64,000 nt of DNA from Leptasterias polaris (taxonomy: Eukaryota > Echinodermata > Asteroidea > Forcipulatida > Asteriidae): contig JAZGTN010000061.1 in the NCBI GenBank assembly GCA_037783415.1, forward strand, positions 1-64,000, given 5' to 3'. Shown here in pieces: positions 49,479 to 61,863 of this stretch. The stretch's first letter is position 1. Each line of letters starts with the position of its first letter. The translations under genes were made by a program, and so were the position numbers. The notes under the pieces were generated by a model that did not search any database, was not told the origin of the DNA, and was given only the letters and a program-made list of their open reading frames with translations.

Positions 49479-52400
49479 CTACACAAAACAAACGGAAATT
49501 AAAAAACAATGTATTATTTCGTTTTTCATTTATAACTCTTTCTCCAGTCCTCTGAATGGAGAATATTTGGTAGGTAACCTTATACTGGTAAGCAAAATTG
49601 GACCACAGTCTCTGTAGGTTGCCAGGCGAGTTTGAGGAACAGAGAGTACCAATTATAGAGATTTTAACCACATAGATAAATTGTGTTCCCAAAGTATACC
49701 ATGCTCGCCATGATGTATGTCCTAACAATAAAGTCAGCTTACCTGTGTCTGTACCAATCCATGATGTATGACCTAATGGTAAAGTCAGCTTACAAGTGTC
49801 TGTACCAATCCATGACGTATGTCCCAACAATAAAGTCAGCTTACCTGTGTCTGTACCAATCCATGATGTATGACCTAATGGTAAAGTCAGCTTACCTGTG
49901 TCTGTACCAATCCATGACGTATGTCCCAACAATAAAGTCAGCTTACCTGTGTCTGTACCAATCCATGATGTATGACCTAATGGTAAAGTCAGCTTACCTG
50001 TGTCTGTACCAATCCATGACGTATGTCCCAACAATAAAGTCAGCTTACCTGTGTCTGTACCAATCCATGACGTGAAACTCTGAGTTTCTTGACTGCCTGG
50101 AAAACATCCACCACATTCTCAACACCCAGTCTCTCTATGACGTTAAGGAGAGCGCAGAATGCTCCACTGGCGCCCTCACCGTCACTGTCAAACACAAAAC
50201 CATCAAATTATTTCAGCTGTGGTTTACATTTACAAGGTAAAGCTTTTTCTCTCTTTTGTCTGTAGTTAAACACAAACATTCCTATCACTCATTACATTTT
50301 TTTCTCATTACAATTTTTAATATAAATTGCAAATCTTGAAGTTGTTTATACTCTATGTCTATTAAATAGCGAAGTACCATTGAATGAGCAATAAAAATAA
50401 GAATGATTGTTAATTAAAAATGTGTGCAAAGATATCAATTAGGCCAACAAATAGCTGTTTTGATCAAGAATTAATCAATGTTTGGGGTGAGACTGCGATG
50501 ATTGTCATCTTTACACAAGTGAATCATTTAATTTGCCATTTTCACAAACTCTAAAAACAAATTAATGGGGGTGAAGTTGTTTGAAAAATAGTAAAAAAAG
50601 TTACTGAAGTGTTTACTTAGGTTGCTGCATTGAGCATTTATAAGAATGTGCACAAAATCTCTAACAAAGCATATATGCATTATGTTGTTTTCACTCAAAT
50701 GAGCCAACCAAAGTTTGATGACATTTACAGAGTTTGGTGGGATTGTGCTTTTACTGAAAACTAGCATAAGGAAATGACCAAAAACATACATGCACTGAAT
50801 TATAATTCGGTCGTCTTTGTGCTCGCATTCCCATTCTTTAACGGCTTTAACCAACTCCACGATGGATCTTGCTGATGATGGTACACCACCAGTAGGCCAG
50901 TTCAGTAGTTGAAGATGACAAATCAGACGGGATTCCTGAGTATTAATTACAAGAATGACACAAAAACTTAAAACTCTGCGATTAGAAAGTCAGTCAGTGT
51001 AAAAAATCGTTGTAGCACACATTAAAGAGGGTACAAGCAAGAACAATGTCATCTTGGCGCCATTGATTTACGTAACTGGTAACCTGGGATCATTTCAGTT
51101 GAACGACTCTGAATTTCAAACAAGCATGTAGTGAAATGTCGCTTCTTTTTCAGGTACAACATTTTACACTGATATTAAAAAGGTTATAATAAACTAGCGA
51201 CGATAAATGCGGTATACAATGATTAAAGACATAAAATACTTGCTATGACTAGAAAAACAAGGCCCTAGGCAATGCATGAATTGGTAGATACAGCTACGAC
51301 TATGGCTACGGCTATGTCTATGGCTACGATTGTTCCTAAGGACGTCCTATAGATAGTTCCCAATAGACGCCATCTTTATGGGCAAATTGCATTTTGGCAT
51401 GCAGGCGCGACTAGCACTCTAATTATTAACGCAGCCATGTTGCTCACTTAACCAATCGTGCAATGAGTTTTGTATAATGTGCGCGTGTTGCACGCCATTC
51501 TCACGTGAAATACATGACTGTGTGTTCCAAACTGCCAGTAAAGATGGGTGATTTACGTCATACTGCAACCTATCTATACTTCAACACATGACGACGTGGA
51601 AATCTAGCCGTAGCTGTAGGCCTGTAGCTGTAGGCCCCAATTCAAGCACAGTCTTAGTTTCTAGGTTTTTCCTCCCAATTCTAGCATTATACCTGAGCGT
51701 CATCTTCAGCCAGGGATAGGTAGCGTATGGTGATGTTTGGTCCCACTTTATCCGTAGACTGTGTAGTGACTGTCAGACCGTCATAAGAGGCAGAGTCCCT
51801 CTCTGGCCAGTACTCAACACATGTCTGTGGGAAAAGGGAGAACAAGTAGAGATATCGATGAGGGTGTTTGTCATTAAAAATTACTTTTCAATTAAATTCA
51901 AAACAATTCAATGTAACATTTATTTCCGTACTCACAACAACAAAAGACAGAATCACTGGACAACAAATAAAGCAACACAATAGACCCAAGGAGTACATGA
52001 CCGATGATAATGATAATGAAAAAAAGTACAGTAGAACTTAGTGATGAGTAAAAAGTCTGTTTAAATAAGCCAAGGCTTATGGGGAACAGTCCCAGACATA
52101 AAACAAAAACAATAAACAAAGAAAACAAAAAACAAATGGACTGGAGAAAATGCAGTAAGTACTGGTAAAGAGCCAAATACAGTTAATGCAAAAAAATAAA
52201 AATAGGAAAAGCTAGAAGTCTAAAAAGAAGAAAGAAAGCTGGGAGAGAAAGCGCCGATGTTATCCAACTCAGGCGTACTGTTAAGTTAAGCACAAAAATC
52301 CTGGCTCACATTTGTTTTAAATAAATTAAAAGTACATAAATATAAATATAATAAAATAATTTAAAAAGTAGTAATCTCCATAAATACAGGTACATTTTCA

Positions 52401-55400
52401 AAATTTCTTTTCCAGGGCAACCTTCATGTAAACAAATTTTGAATTATAATCAGTATATTCTACTTACAGGGTCTTTTTTCTCTACTGTATTCAACATGAC
52501 GATACAAGTAGATTTGTAGTCATAAACCATTCTCCACATGTCACTGATGGTGTGGGGTAAGGGCATTTGGGTGGCAATGTACTTTCCCTTGGAACTGTGA
52601 CTCTGTAAAATTACATAGTTGGAAGACAAAATTATGATTTTATGAGTGTCAAAAATGTAAAAAAATAAAAAATAAATAAAAATGAATGGCAGAGATTTTG
52701 AGCATGTTCCCGTCATATATCAGGCTTATTTTGATTTTGGCAATCAAAAGAAACAATGGTGATTTAAGGGTCTTTAATGCTGTTTTCGGAGGATTGGTAC
52801 TGGAGAATCAGTGAGCTTTCAGATGGAAATATTTCTCTGGAGGATTGGTACTGGTATGAACTTTAGAATCAGTGAGCTTTCAGATGGAAATATTTCTCTG
52901 GAGGATTGGTACTGGTATGAACTTTAGAATCAGTGAGCTTTCAGATGGAAATATTTCTCTGGAGGATTGGTACTGGTATGAACTTTAGAATCAGTGAGCT
53001 TTCAGATGGAAATATTTCTCTGGAGGATTTGTACTGGTATGAACTTTAGAATCAGTGAGCTTTCAGATGGAAATATTTCTCTGGAGGATTGGTACTGGTA
53101 TGAACTTTAGAATCAGTGAGCTTTCAGATGGAAATATTTCTCTGGAGGATTGGTACTGGTATGAACTTTAGAATCAGTGAGCTTTCAGATGGAAATATTT
53201 CTCTAGAGGATTGGTTTTCAAAAAGGACAACTCAAAGAAGTAACCCAAGTATGACGACTTACATTGAGGAAGCAAGCATTGATGTAGTTGTTGGATCCAT
53301 CTTCTCCTGATGTCATCAAGTGAGGTCGGAACAGATCAACTTGAAAAATAAATTAATGTTAATCGGTGACATAAGTTTCACGTTTAAGACTTTTTCACAG
53401 CCCATAAGGAAGGCCTAAACAAAGCATGCTTAGAACTGGTTCAACCAAGGTTCGAATCAGTAACAGTGTGGTTCTAAAGTAACTTCCAATAATAGTATCA
53501 AAGGAAACACATACAATTACAATATTTGATTGCCTTCGTAGATAGAAAAAAGTCCTTCGCTGAACAATGCATAGTACATTTTTCCTGAGAGGTCATTTAC
53601 AAAATTGAATAAAACCTCACCTGGTAGTTTGTCTGGAAATCTGTTTTTCTTGACGTTTTCTGGTTGCTGACCTCCTTTAAATTTGTTAGGGTTCGGAAGA
53701 TTGGTCACCAAATTCAGATTCTGTATAAAGACAATCAGAATGATTTGAGAAATAGTATGATTAGGTGTTTGTTATATTCTTATCTCAGCTGCCACATGAC
53801 TACATCAGAGCTGACGACATTTGCAACTCACAATCAGGGAGATTGTGTACAACAATCAGGGAGATATTTAGAATTACATTCAACATAATAGGAACAAAGT
53901 TTCCATAATCAGGGAGAATTTTTAATTTGTTCATCAGAACGTGGAAAAACTGGTTTGTTTTCAGGAAACTTTCTGCAGAATCAAGTAGAGTTGACAGCTC
54001 TGTACCGTACATGAACATACAGGAATAAAGCCGACCTTCACCTTAAATTCCTTATAGCTTTGGTACAGCATACTGTGATCTATGAATTGTGGGCCAAATT
54101 AGTTTCTGTTATTGAATGTTAATGGCCATTTTTCTTACTACATTTTTATTACAGATCATTAAAGTCAATTGTGGTATACATACATTAGTTCCCACTTGAC
54201 AACAACAATTGTGTAAAGCTGGCCAACTTTAAATTTTGTGGACGCACAACTATGCATTATGCAAAAATACCGAGTGTGCCATGCTTGGGTTTTATCAAAT
54301 TCCTTGCATGATTAGTCGGTGACCAACTTGGCTTCTTAAGAAAGATTAGAACTCTTCACAAAACTCAAAAACAAAACCCAAGTTGCCCGTAAAGATGGCG
54401 TCTAACAAGAACTATCCTCAATGTTATATTAAAGCAGTTTACACACCACAGGGGCAGGTTCAGGTGGATCAGGTGCCCACCACCCCCCCAGCTTTTTATA
54501 ACACTTACTTTATTTTATTTTCAAAGAAGAGAAAAACCAAAAGGGAAGCAAAAGCTGTTACCAAGAGGAGCATCAAGGGCAGTGAAGGGGGCTGGCATAT
54601 CCCAAAACCTGCGCTTCTGAGTGTTTCAGTTAGTTTTTTAAAATAACAAGAGCCAACATTAAAACCGGGTTTTGGTTGTGGCTTGTGCTGTACACAATGA
54701 AAGGGACACATTGTCATTTCTTCATAGTTTATGGTTAAGCTCACTTCTTCGCCATTTCTAATAATTCATGATGTAATTTGTGTCCCTGCAAAGTGCCTGT
54801 CACATAACGGTGTACGGGTAAAAACAAAGACATAACATTCATTATGCCTGATGCAATAATTACATCAATGAAACACATACCATAAAAAGTCTCCTCAATC
54901 TATACCGAAATACAAAAACTAATTAATGATACAAAAATGATGAAATGAAACCCTCACCTCAAATTCTAGTTGCAGTCCTGTCTTCCGACTGCCCTTTATG
55001 GCATTCTTCAAGGCAGCCAGCTTGGATAGAATCTGTTCTGGTTTAATGCTGGTGTCACCGCAAAGGAACGTCTCAATCAAGACATCAAAGATGAACTCAT
55101 ACTGGGCCTGTTTGGATTGAGATAGAAGTTCAGTAGCAGGCCTGGAATTACATCCTTTGAGTAGGCAAGGCCTTTTTCATTTTGCAAAGGGTTCTTCAAT
55201 GGAAAATCTATAGGAAACTTTTAATAAAGAGGCACTCATGGTCAAGACAGAGGCCATGACCTGTGTGTAAATCCAGGCCAGCAGTATTAGTCAGGGGTCT
55301 AGAGGTTTATTTATTTATTACATTTCTTTACCCAGGGTATGCCCAAACAGTTAAAACTGGTTTCCATTGACGTCTACTGTCTTAAAATGCAGGAGAGGCG

Positions 55401-58400
55401 GGTTCAAATTCTACCTGTGTAGCCTGTGGATTTCTTCCTACACAACTCAGAAAGAAATTAGTATAAAAATAACACATCTGTGTAAAGCCGCCTCCAGGTT
55501 GACCTGTGATTTGTTGTGGCAGAGTTTTTGTATTTAGCCTTTCTACGATGTAATTGTTTCATTTCTGGTTTCGGGCACTTTAGTCAATAAAACATTGGAC
55601 AGAAAGGGAAAACACTAGCTAGAACTTGTGCAAGATAGATTGATGTGTATAATTTACCGGTGTTTGAATCATCTTCATCCGCTTGTCTCTCATGCCACAA
55701 GCAAAGTTCCAGATATCGACTCGACCTTCCACCTTGGCTTGGTCCAACATGGCATCCAAAACCAAAAACACCCCAGTACGACCGATTCCAGCACTACAAA
55801 GTAACACAAATGAATAATTATGGCATGAACACTGAATAATGTCATCAGACAAAATCTGTAGTTGTTCATTTTTTCATCACCTAATGTTTGCTCAAAATCA
55901 TTTGATATTTTTGTGAAACAAACTTATTAAATTTGGGGTTTGGGTTGAACAAAGAAAAATTTACTACAGAGGGACTTGAACCCGTAACCTCCATGTTAAC
56001 GTGCCGGCGCTCTACCAACTTAGCTTTCTATAGTACTAATGCTGGCGGTCTTCCCATCAGTTTCCCTTGTTGTTTATTACAAAATAATATAAAATACTTA
56101 AAGCGCCTGCGATCACAAAAATACCAACCTGCAATGAACGACCATCGGACCAGAATTCTTGGGGTTGTACTCCTTCACTGTTTTGACAAAATTCACCACT
56201 TTGATGGGATCTTGAGGCAAGCCCATATCAGGCCATGTTATGAAATGATACTGACGAACATTTCTGATCCCTTCATCCTATAGTGTGGTAAAAATAGGAT
56301 TGTGAGTGTTAGAGTGTTACTTATGCCGTATTTTTAACATATAAGGATAGTTCAAAAAGTTTTGTTTCTCAGCAGTTGGGGCTTAGTGTGTACATAGTTC
56401 AAACTTGTGTGTTGCATAAAGGCCATTTTAAATCTAGAAGTAGGCCGTCCTGTCATGTTTAGCCCTACTGCATGAAGACACTTCTCCAGAGCTGATGGTT
56501 TTCATGAAGAGAGGATGCCATCAGTTCTAAATCTAAAACAAGATAATATTTATTTGCAAAGTCTTTCTGGGTTGCTTTTATCTTAAACAAGTTATAACAA
56601 AAACAATATTAATATGCAGTTCTTATAAAGCACGTTATCACACCTGACGGTGTCTAACAAAGTGCTCATTGTTTTTTGTATGCAGAGCTATGTCAAATTA
56701 TATAAACCATTTATTTACAAAGCACCAGGTAACGGTTTACAAGATGCTGTGGTGCAAGACGCAGTCAACCATACCAGAATTAAGCACCGGGGCGAACACC
56801 TTCTCTTAACGATAACTGGGTTCTTTACATCCATTACACAACACACGGGACCTATATGTCTTTACGTCCCATCTTAAGAACAAACCAATAATGGTGAAGT
56901 GTCGTACTTAAAGGATGGGTTTACCTTTGGTAATTACTTCAAAAATTAAAAACTTACTTGGTAAGAAGCACTGCAGCTGTTCATAATGTATAATATTTTG
57001 AGAAACGATTCCCTTCAAAGGAATGTAGTTTTAGAGAGAGGGATTAAAAAACATTTCAATCTGAGAAACATTTCTGCATGAAATTGTATTCCAATTACGA
57101 GTTATTCTTCTCGAGTGGATATAACCGCTCCAGATTTACGGCGATACCTCAAAAACACTACCACCTTTTGAAATTAAACTTTCACAGGTTAGTTTTATTG
57201 TATGTACCTACATTTATATAGAATTAAAACAATCAAACAGATCCAATAACCGAAGGTATGCTTTGCCTTTAATGACACAAATGTCAAGACCGGGAATAAC
57301 CCACACTCTGCGGATCAAAAACACCAGAGCTTGAGTCGGGTTCACTTGACTGCTTGGCAATTACCTGCAATTTCAGACTCATCATGAAATCTCGAACGAT
57401 GTAATCTGCATGTGTTTCCTCCTTTTTCAAACAGACAACATAATCACCATAGCATGCTGTTTTGTCTGGCCAATACTTCTCACATTTTCCCTGCAAGTTA
57501 GAAAAAGAGAATCATCTTGAAAAAATTGCTTCAGCTGCACTAAGGCAAATGTTTTCACCTCAACGACTGGTGTCTCTTTAAGACAGACAATTATAAAACA
57601 AAATAATTAGGTCAGGTTTATTTCACTTATTGGCATTAAGTGAGACATGCAATGACATGACAATTGCTATTTTGTTTTATGACTGGACTGAAATAATAAG
57701 GGTTCTGACCAAAAACAAATTGTATCTTTCAAAGGGGCACCCAAGGTTTTCAATGTTTTGGAGTACTACTTTTTAAGGCCCCCCTTCATCCACACAGTAT
57801 TAGTAACAATTGTGTTGGTGTTCATTATTATTATTATTATTATTTATTTGGCAATTTCACATAAAAATACAAAAATACAAGAAATTTATACATACATCTG
57901 GAATGGAAAATAAAAAACCAGTACAAATTTAAAAAGGAGGCAGGCAGTAAAAGAGAAAACAAAGTACTCAGACCGAGGACAACAGAAAGACATCAACAAT
58001 CCAGGTTTGCCAGGACTGACAAAAGTGCCTGCACTGTCACCAAGAGGTGTGTCAGTCCAACCTGGATAAGACAAGGGACAAAAGGACAAATAATGGCACA
58101 TAACAAACAGGCGAACAAACAACAAACAAACAAACAAAAGAACTAACCAAAGAACGAACAAAACAAACAAGCAAATCAACACCCCAAAACACAAAATAAC
58201 AAACAAACAAAACATGCAAACTGAACAAAAAAAAAACAAAAAACAAGAGCATGGCAACAAGACAACAAGAAAAAACAGACAGGATGAAAACAATTTTTTT
58301 ACAAAACTGCCGGAAAAGGATTTAGTTGGAATATACTGCAACTTTTAGTTTGCCTTTAAATATGTTGAAATTATCAGTTAAAGGAGAGTTTTTTACATCA

Positions 58401-61400
58401 ATAAGTAAAGCAGACCACTTAATTGGAAAAGAGAAAATGCAGCTGTTCTTGGTTGAATTTTACTTGAAGGATAAATGATTAAAACAAAGCTTGTCAGTAT
58501 GCCTGCTGTTGATGGTAATTAAACTTAAGATAGGAACAGTGTCTCTTTGATCATTAATAAGCAATTTGGAAATCAAACATAAGCTTTGATACTCTCGTCG
58601 TTTACTAAGAAGGAATAAATTTAAGCGAGCAAGTCTAGACTCATAAGGTTCATTTTGGCGTCTCTGTTTTAGGATCATTCTGGTGGCTGTCCGTTGGATT
58701 TTTTCTACAGCCTCAATATTTTTATGTAAAAATTGATTCCAAATTGGAGAGCAATAATCTAACACAGGCAAAGCCAGAGACTTATACAATTGCAAGAGAG
58801 CTTCAAGTGATGAATGACCAGCTACACTGCGGATAAAACCAAGTAATCTATTGCACTTGGAGACAGTGTTTTGAACATGATTATCCCAAGACATTATAGG
58901 ACAATGTGACTCCAAGCAATTTTAGATAGTCAACTGTTTCAAGAGACTGGTCCTGCACATAGTAAGTAGGTTTAGATCGAGATCTACTACGATTCAAGGA
59001 TAAAACCTTACATTTGGAAATATTCAAGGTCAGATAATTCTTTTGAGACCAACTTACAAGCTGGTCAAGATCATTTTGTAAAATTGTTTCATGTTCTTGC
59101 GAATTCACAGATTGGTATATGAAGGTGTCATCTGCAAACTGACCAATGGAGGAGTTTACATGGAGATGTAGGTCATTAACGTAGATGCTGAAAAGAAGTG
59201 GGCCCAAAACTTAACCTTGAGGAATTCCAGACTCCACTGGTATCCAGTCCGCAGAATGTCCCCCAAATACAACTCTTTGAAAACGATCACATAGAAAGGA
59301 TTTGGTCCATGCTAAGAGATGTCCGGAAATACCATAAGTGAGTTCAAGTTTTTTTAACAAAGTCTGATGACAGAGACTGTCAAAGGCTCTGCTGTAGTCC
59401 AAAGAAATGATATCAACTCTAGAGTTTGTTTTGTCCAAGGTTTTGAGCCATTCTGTTGTGCAGTTTAGAAGGAGGGTGTCACATGAAAGACCAGGCCGAA
59501 AACCGTGTTGCGAGTTGGTCCATAAACCATAATTATTCATGTGATCCCGGAGACTTTCACAGACGATGCTCTCAAGTAATTTGGAGATAATCGACGTCAG
59601 TGCAATTGGACGATAATTGTTTAGTTCCATTTTATTACCCTTTTTAAAGATTGGTACAATGTTGGCTTGCTTCCATCCAAGAGGTAATCGTCCAGTGCTC
59701 AAAGAAAGATTGAATAGACCAGCCAGAACTGGTGCGATTTCCTCTGGGCAGAGTTTCAACATCGATGAACCTAATGAACATGATTGCTTGCTAGCTTTTT
59801 AAGCAAATTTGAACAACAAATATGTTTTTGTCTGTTGATTCTGCTGTAGAAACATCAACATTTTGAAGCTGTCAAAGGCATACACAGCCTCTGACCCCTC
59901 GTTAAAATGTTGAAAACTTTGAACCGCCTCTAAACTATTTATCACCAATCATTGACTTTTCCCCCCTTTTTTTCAATGGTCTCAAATGAAAGTTCCTTAA
60001 CTCTGTAAAAATAGTTTGTTTACAATTAAATCAATTTTCTACCTCAGGTTGTTACAATTAGGAAAGAAAGTGGTTACTTCCCCCATCCTTTCACCTCTGT
60101 GGAACCCGGTTTGAATCCCACCTCAGACCAGAGCCCTGCATGTGGATTGGGTTCTCAGTCCCTACCTGATCGCTTGGCTTTTCCCAATTGGTATTTTCCT
60201 TCCACATCTAAAACTTCTTCTCGTTTCCTTTTCATCCTGTTATTGACGCTAATTGTGCTGTTGAATGTGTTTTAAAATAAACCAAATAAATAAACGAATG
60301 CAGCTTGAATTACCTTGACTCCTTCTCGTAGGTTGGTGAGCATGACAATCTTAGCGCAATTCTCCTGCCATATCATCCTCCACATGTCACAAACGGAAGC
60401 CTTGTTAGGACCTAAAATTGTGATATATAAAATAAGATGAGATGTACTGACAGTGAAGGAATAGCTGGCATTTCATACCAAATGAATAAATTCATCTAGG
60501 AAAGAGTCCTAGTAATGGCCTTCTCAAAATGAATGTTTTAATCTCAGAAAACTTTCTTCTAACCTTTTAAGTAAAATTATGAAAGCTATTTAATTTCATG
60601 GGGTTCAATTTGTTTTACTTTTTCAAATTAAATTTTTGAAACACAAAAAGGTGAAACCAAAATCAAACTACATTTGTGGTAATGGAACCAAAGGATGCCT
60701 AATAGGTGAGCTTAATTGCAAGGCTGAGGAAACATGTTAGGACAAAGATGCTTTCTATTTGAACCAGAGACACTGGGGTTAACCCTCTATTCTTCCACAA
60801 TAAGTGTTCTGGGTTCTTTTACGTGCACTATCGATCCTAGAACACGAGACTTATGGCTAACTGTCCAATCCGAAAGCGGATCAATTATGGTACAGTATCT
60901 TGCTCAAAGACACAAGTGCCACAACCTGGACTTGAACCCACACTCAGAAACACAAGAGCTTGGGTCCAGTGCTCTTAGCCGCTCGGCCACCACATGCCTC
61001 AAATATTTTCATATCAGCTCATTTTTATTAACTTTTTGTGGTTTAAAGCCCTAAGAAAAGTTGCATTAGTTTTTTTATTATTTGACTCACCTTGGCTGGC
61101 TATGTATTTATTCGGTTCGTTGAAACCCTGTAATCATAAAAGGGAAAGCAAAAACAGTGGTTACATTATGTCTGCATTTCTACATCTCGTCAAAACCTTT
61201 TTGTTTTGGGTGTTTTTGCTTTAATTTTTTTTTTTTTTCGGGGGGGGGGGGATGATATTGGACTGAAACCAAAGCATCTCTTTAATTATTTTATAGCTGA
61301 ACTCTTTCAGGGAATTTTAGTTTTTCATTTTCACGCAGCCTGTATCTGTGTTAAAGTTATTCCGCCATAATCACAACTTGTTTCAGTTCTTTCTAAGAGT

Positions 61401-61863
61401 TTGAGCAGGATATCATTGATTCTTTACAGGCTTACAGGGAACAGATCATTATGATTAACTTACATCCATGTAACTTGCATTTACATAATCCGAGTCTGGT
61501 TGATCGGGTAGTTTCTCAAGCACAACGCGAGAAAAATCATCTGTGGTAAATAACAAGTTCAGAATCAAATTGAAAATATTTCCCAATTATCTGGACTGGC
61601 ACCAACACTATAGCAAGGCAAAGTGAAAGAAAGATGGAAAAGGGGTAGACAGAGAAAGAGGTGGGAAGACAACATCAAAGAGGGATGGAACGGCCTAGAG
61701 TTTGCCAACTCACAGAGGGCAGTGGAGGACATGCGGAGAGACATGGAGGAAGATGTTTAAGCATTTTTAACTCACAAGGAATGATGTTAGCATAGCGATT
61801 CTTTTCCTTGTTTTTGTCGTCCTTTGCTCTTTCAAATGAATGACGATCCGAATCAGGCAAATT
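49407..61863 (-). CDS. Receptor-type protein tyrosine phosphatase, tandem PTP domains, 5' incomplete
   Basis: Exons on the minus strand: 61863-61776, 61540-61464, 61127-61091, 60411-60314, 57490-57365, 56277-56129, 55793-55658, 55107-54958, 53720-53621, 53339-53263, 52602-52468, 51824-51693, 50935-50790, 50184-50049, 49478-49407. All phases agree; 552 residues plus stop. Domain D1 (about 1-225) has 'NKEKNRYANIIPYD', WPD at 157-159, the P-loop HCSAGIGRTG at 190-199 with Cys191, and a 'QTPAQYEF' Q-loop, so it should be active. D2 (about 290-550) keeps the fold signatures but has WPT at 448-450, and its P-loop reads QCIDGEGASG with Ala489 where the catalytic Arg belongs, so it should be inactive. 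'FLCGDTSI' between the domains resembles the R2B group (PTPRK/M/T/U) and related receptors. Extracellular and membrane exons are not in the window, so the exact subfamily is open. Confidence 0.9.
49697..50070. repeat. 51-bp minisatellite containing exon end plus 5' splice site
   Basis: About seven units, alternating between two types (102-bp higher order). On the minus strand each unit is CGTCATGGATTGGTACAG-ACACAG followed by GTAAGCTGACTTTA and a variable tail. The first unit begins inside the RPTP penultimate exon, so every later unit repeats the last 24 exon bases and 27 intron bases. GTAAGC donors fall at 51-bp steps: plus-strand 50043-50048, 49992-49997, 49941-49946, 49890-49895, 49839-49844, 49788-49793, 49737-49742. 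In the 49788 unit the exonic bases before the donor are CTT in place of CAG. Confidence 0.9.
50049..50935 (-). CDS. RPTP D2 degenerate catalytic exons
   Basis: Exon 50935-50790 carries 'LLNWPTGGVP' (general-acid Asp replaced by Thr) and ends in 'IIIQC'. Exon 50184-50049 continues 'DGEGASGAFCALLNVIERL'. The phase-2 intron is at the same place as in D1. Cys is kept, the preceding His is Gln and the P-loop Arg is Ala. The exon ends TCATGGATTGGTACAGACACAG in two overlapping motifs that are the same sequence as the tandem repeat beyond it. Confidence 0.9.
51261..51650. mobile_element. Probable MITE with CTACAGCTAC-type ends
   Basis: Left 'AGCTACGACTATGGCTACGG' and right 'CCGTAGCTGTAGGCC' are imperfect inverted repeats around a non-coding core, in the RPTP intron between exons 50935 and 51693. 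The exact ends are unclear. Confidence 0.4.
52784..53216. repeat. 61-bp minisatellite in an RPTP intron
   Basis: GAGCTTTCAGATGG recurs at 52813, 52874, 52935, 52996, 53057, 53118 and 53179, exactly 61 bp apart, with very few differences. The array ends about 47 bp from the donor of exon 53339-53263. The unit is homologous to an inverted single copy at 13698-13765 in an SSX2IP intron. Confidence 0.9.
53812..54002. repeat. Interspersed repeat with AATCAGGGAGA motifs, copy 1
   Basis: 'CAATCAGGGAGATATTTAGA', 'ACAAAGTTTCCATAATCAGG' and 'AACTTTCTGCAGAATCAAG' align in order with 62876-63065, same orientation. Non-coding. Confidence 0.6.
55658..56277 (-). CDS. RPTP D1 catalytic exons (WPD loop and P-loop)
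   Basis: Exon 56277-56129 encodes 'HFITWPDMGLP' and ends in the codon after the catalytic Cys (VVHC + AG). Exon 55793-55658 completes it as SAGIGRTGVF. The active-site motif is therefore split by a phase-2 intron directly after the nucleophile. All catalytic residues are conserved. A tRNA-type SINE (55935-56085) sits in this intron. Confidence 0.9.
55935..56085 (-). mobile_element. tRNA-derived SINE inside the RPTP D1 intron
   Basis: The reverse strand reads 'AGCTAAGTTGGTAGAGCGCC' then 'GGGTTCAAGTCCC' and 'CTTTGTTCAACCCAAACC', the family seen at 28612. It ends 44 bp from exon 56277-56129. Confidence 0.65.
56912..57268. mobile_element. TTAA-target non-autonomous DNA transposon
   Basis: Starts AGGATGGGTTTACCTTTGG, ends CCGAAGGTATGCTTTGCCT, with TTAA on each side (56908-56911 and 57269-57272). 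It is the better-kept sister of 4289-4673. Non-coding. Confidence 0.65.
57826..59810 (-). pseudogene. 5'-truncated LINE with broken reverse transcriptase
   Basis: The minus strand encodes reverse transcriptase motifs in order: 'NNYRPIALTSIISKLLE', 'SQHGFRPGLSCDTLLL', 'DIISLDYSRAFDSL', 'VESGIPQG' then 'VLGPLLFSIYVNDL', and 'GQFADDTFIY' with the catalytic ADD. A TAA stop sits between IPQG and VLGP (59208-59210), and a frameshift follows near 58900 before 'MSWDNHVQNTVSKCNRLLGF'. The C-terminal region 'LDYCSPIWN' is typical of CR1/L2/Jockey-like LINEs. It ends in an (AAT)n tail at 57826-57846 and has no endonuclease domain. It lies in the RPTP intron in the same direction as the gene. Confidence 0.85.
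60775..60997 (-). mobile_element. tRNA-derived SINE fragment
   Basis: The reverse strand reads 'GTGGTGGCCGAGCGGCTAAG' and 'GGGTTCAAGTCCAGG', tRNA-Leu/Ser-like, then 'TTTGAGCAAGATACTGTACC', as in the SINE at 8106-8460. Confidence 0.6.

Noticed and set aside
49234..50034. Long minus-strand frame with a 17-residue repeat (SWIGTDTGKLTLLLGHT)
   Set aside because: The 51-bp unit is a multiple of three, so one frame stays open by chance. It is not the frame of the RPTP exon, and the repeat contains the splice donor.
57886..58341. 151-aa Phe/Leu/Cys-rich minus-strand frame
   Set aside because: Comes from AAC/AAAC-rich sequence in the LINE 3' region; low-complexity, not a membrane protein gene.
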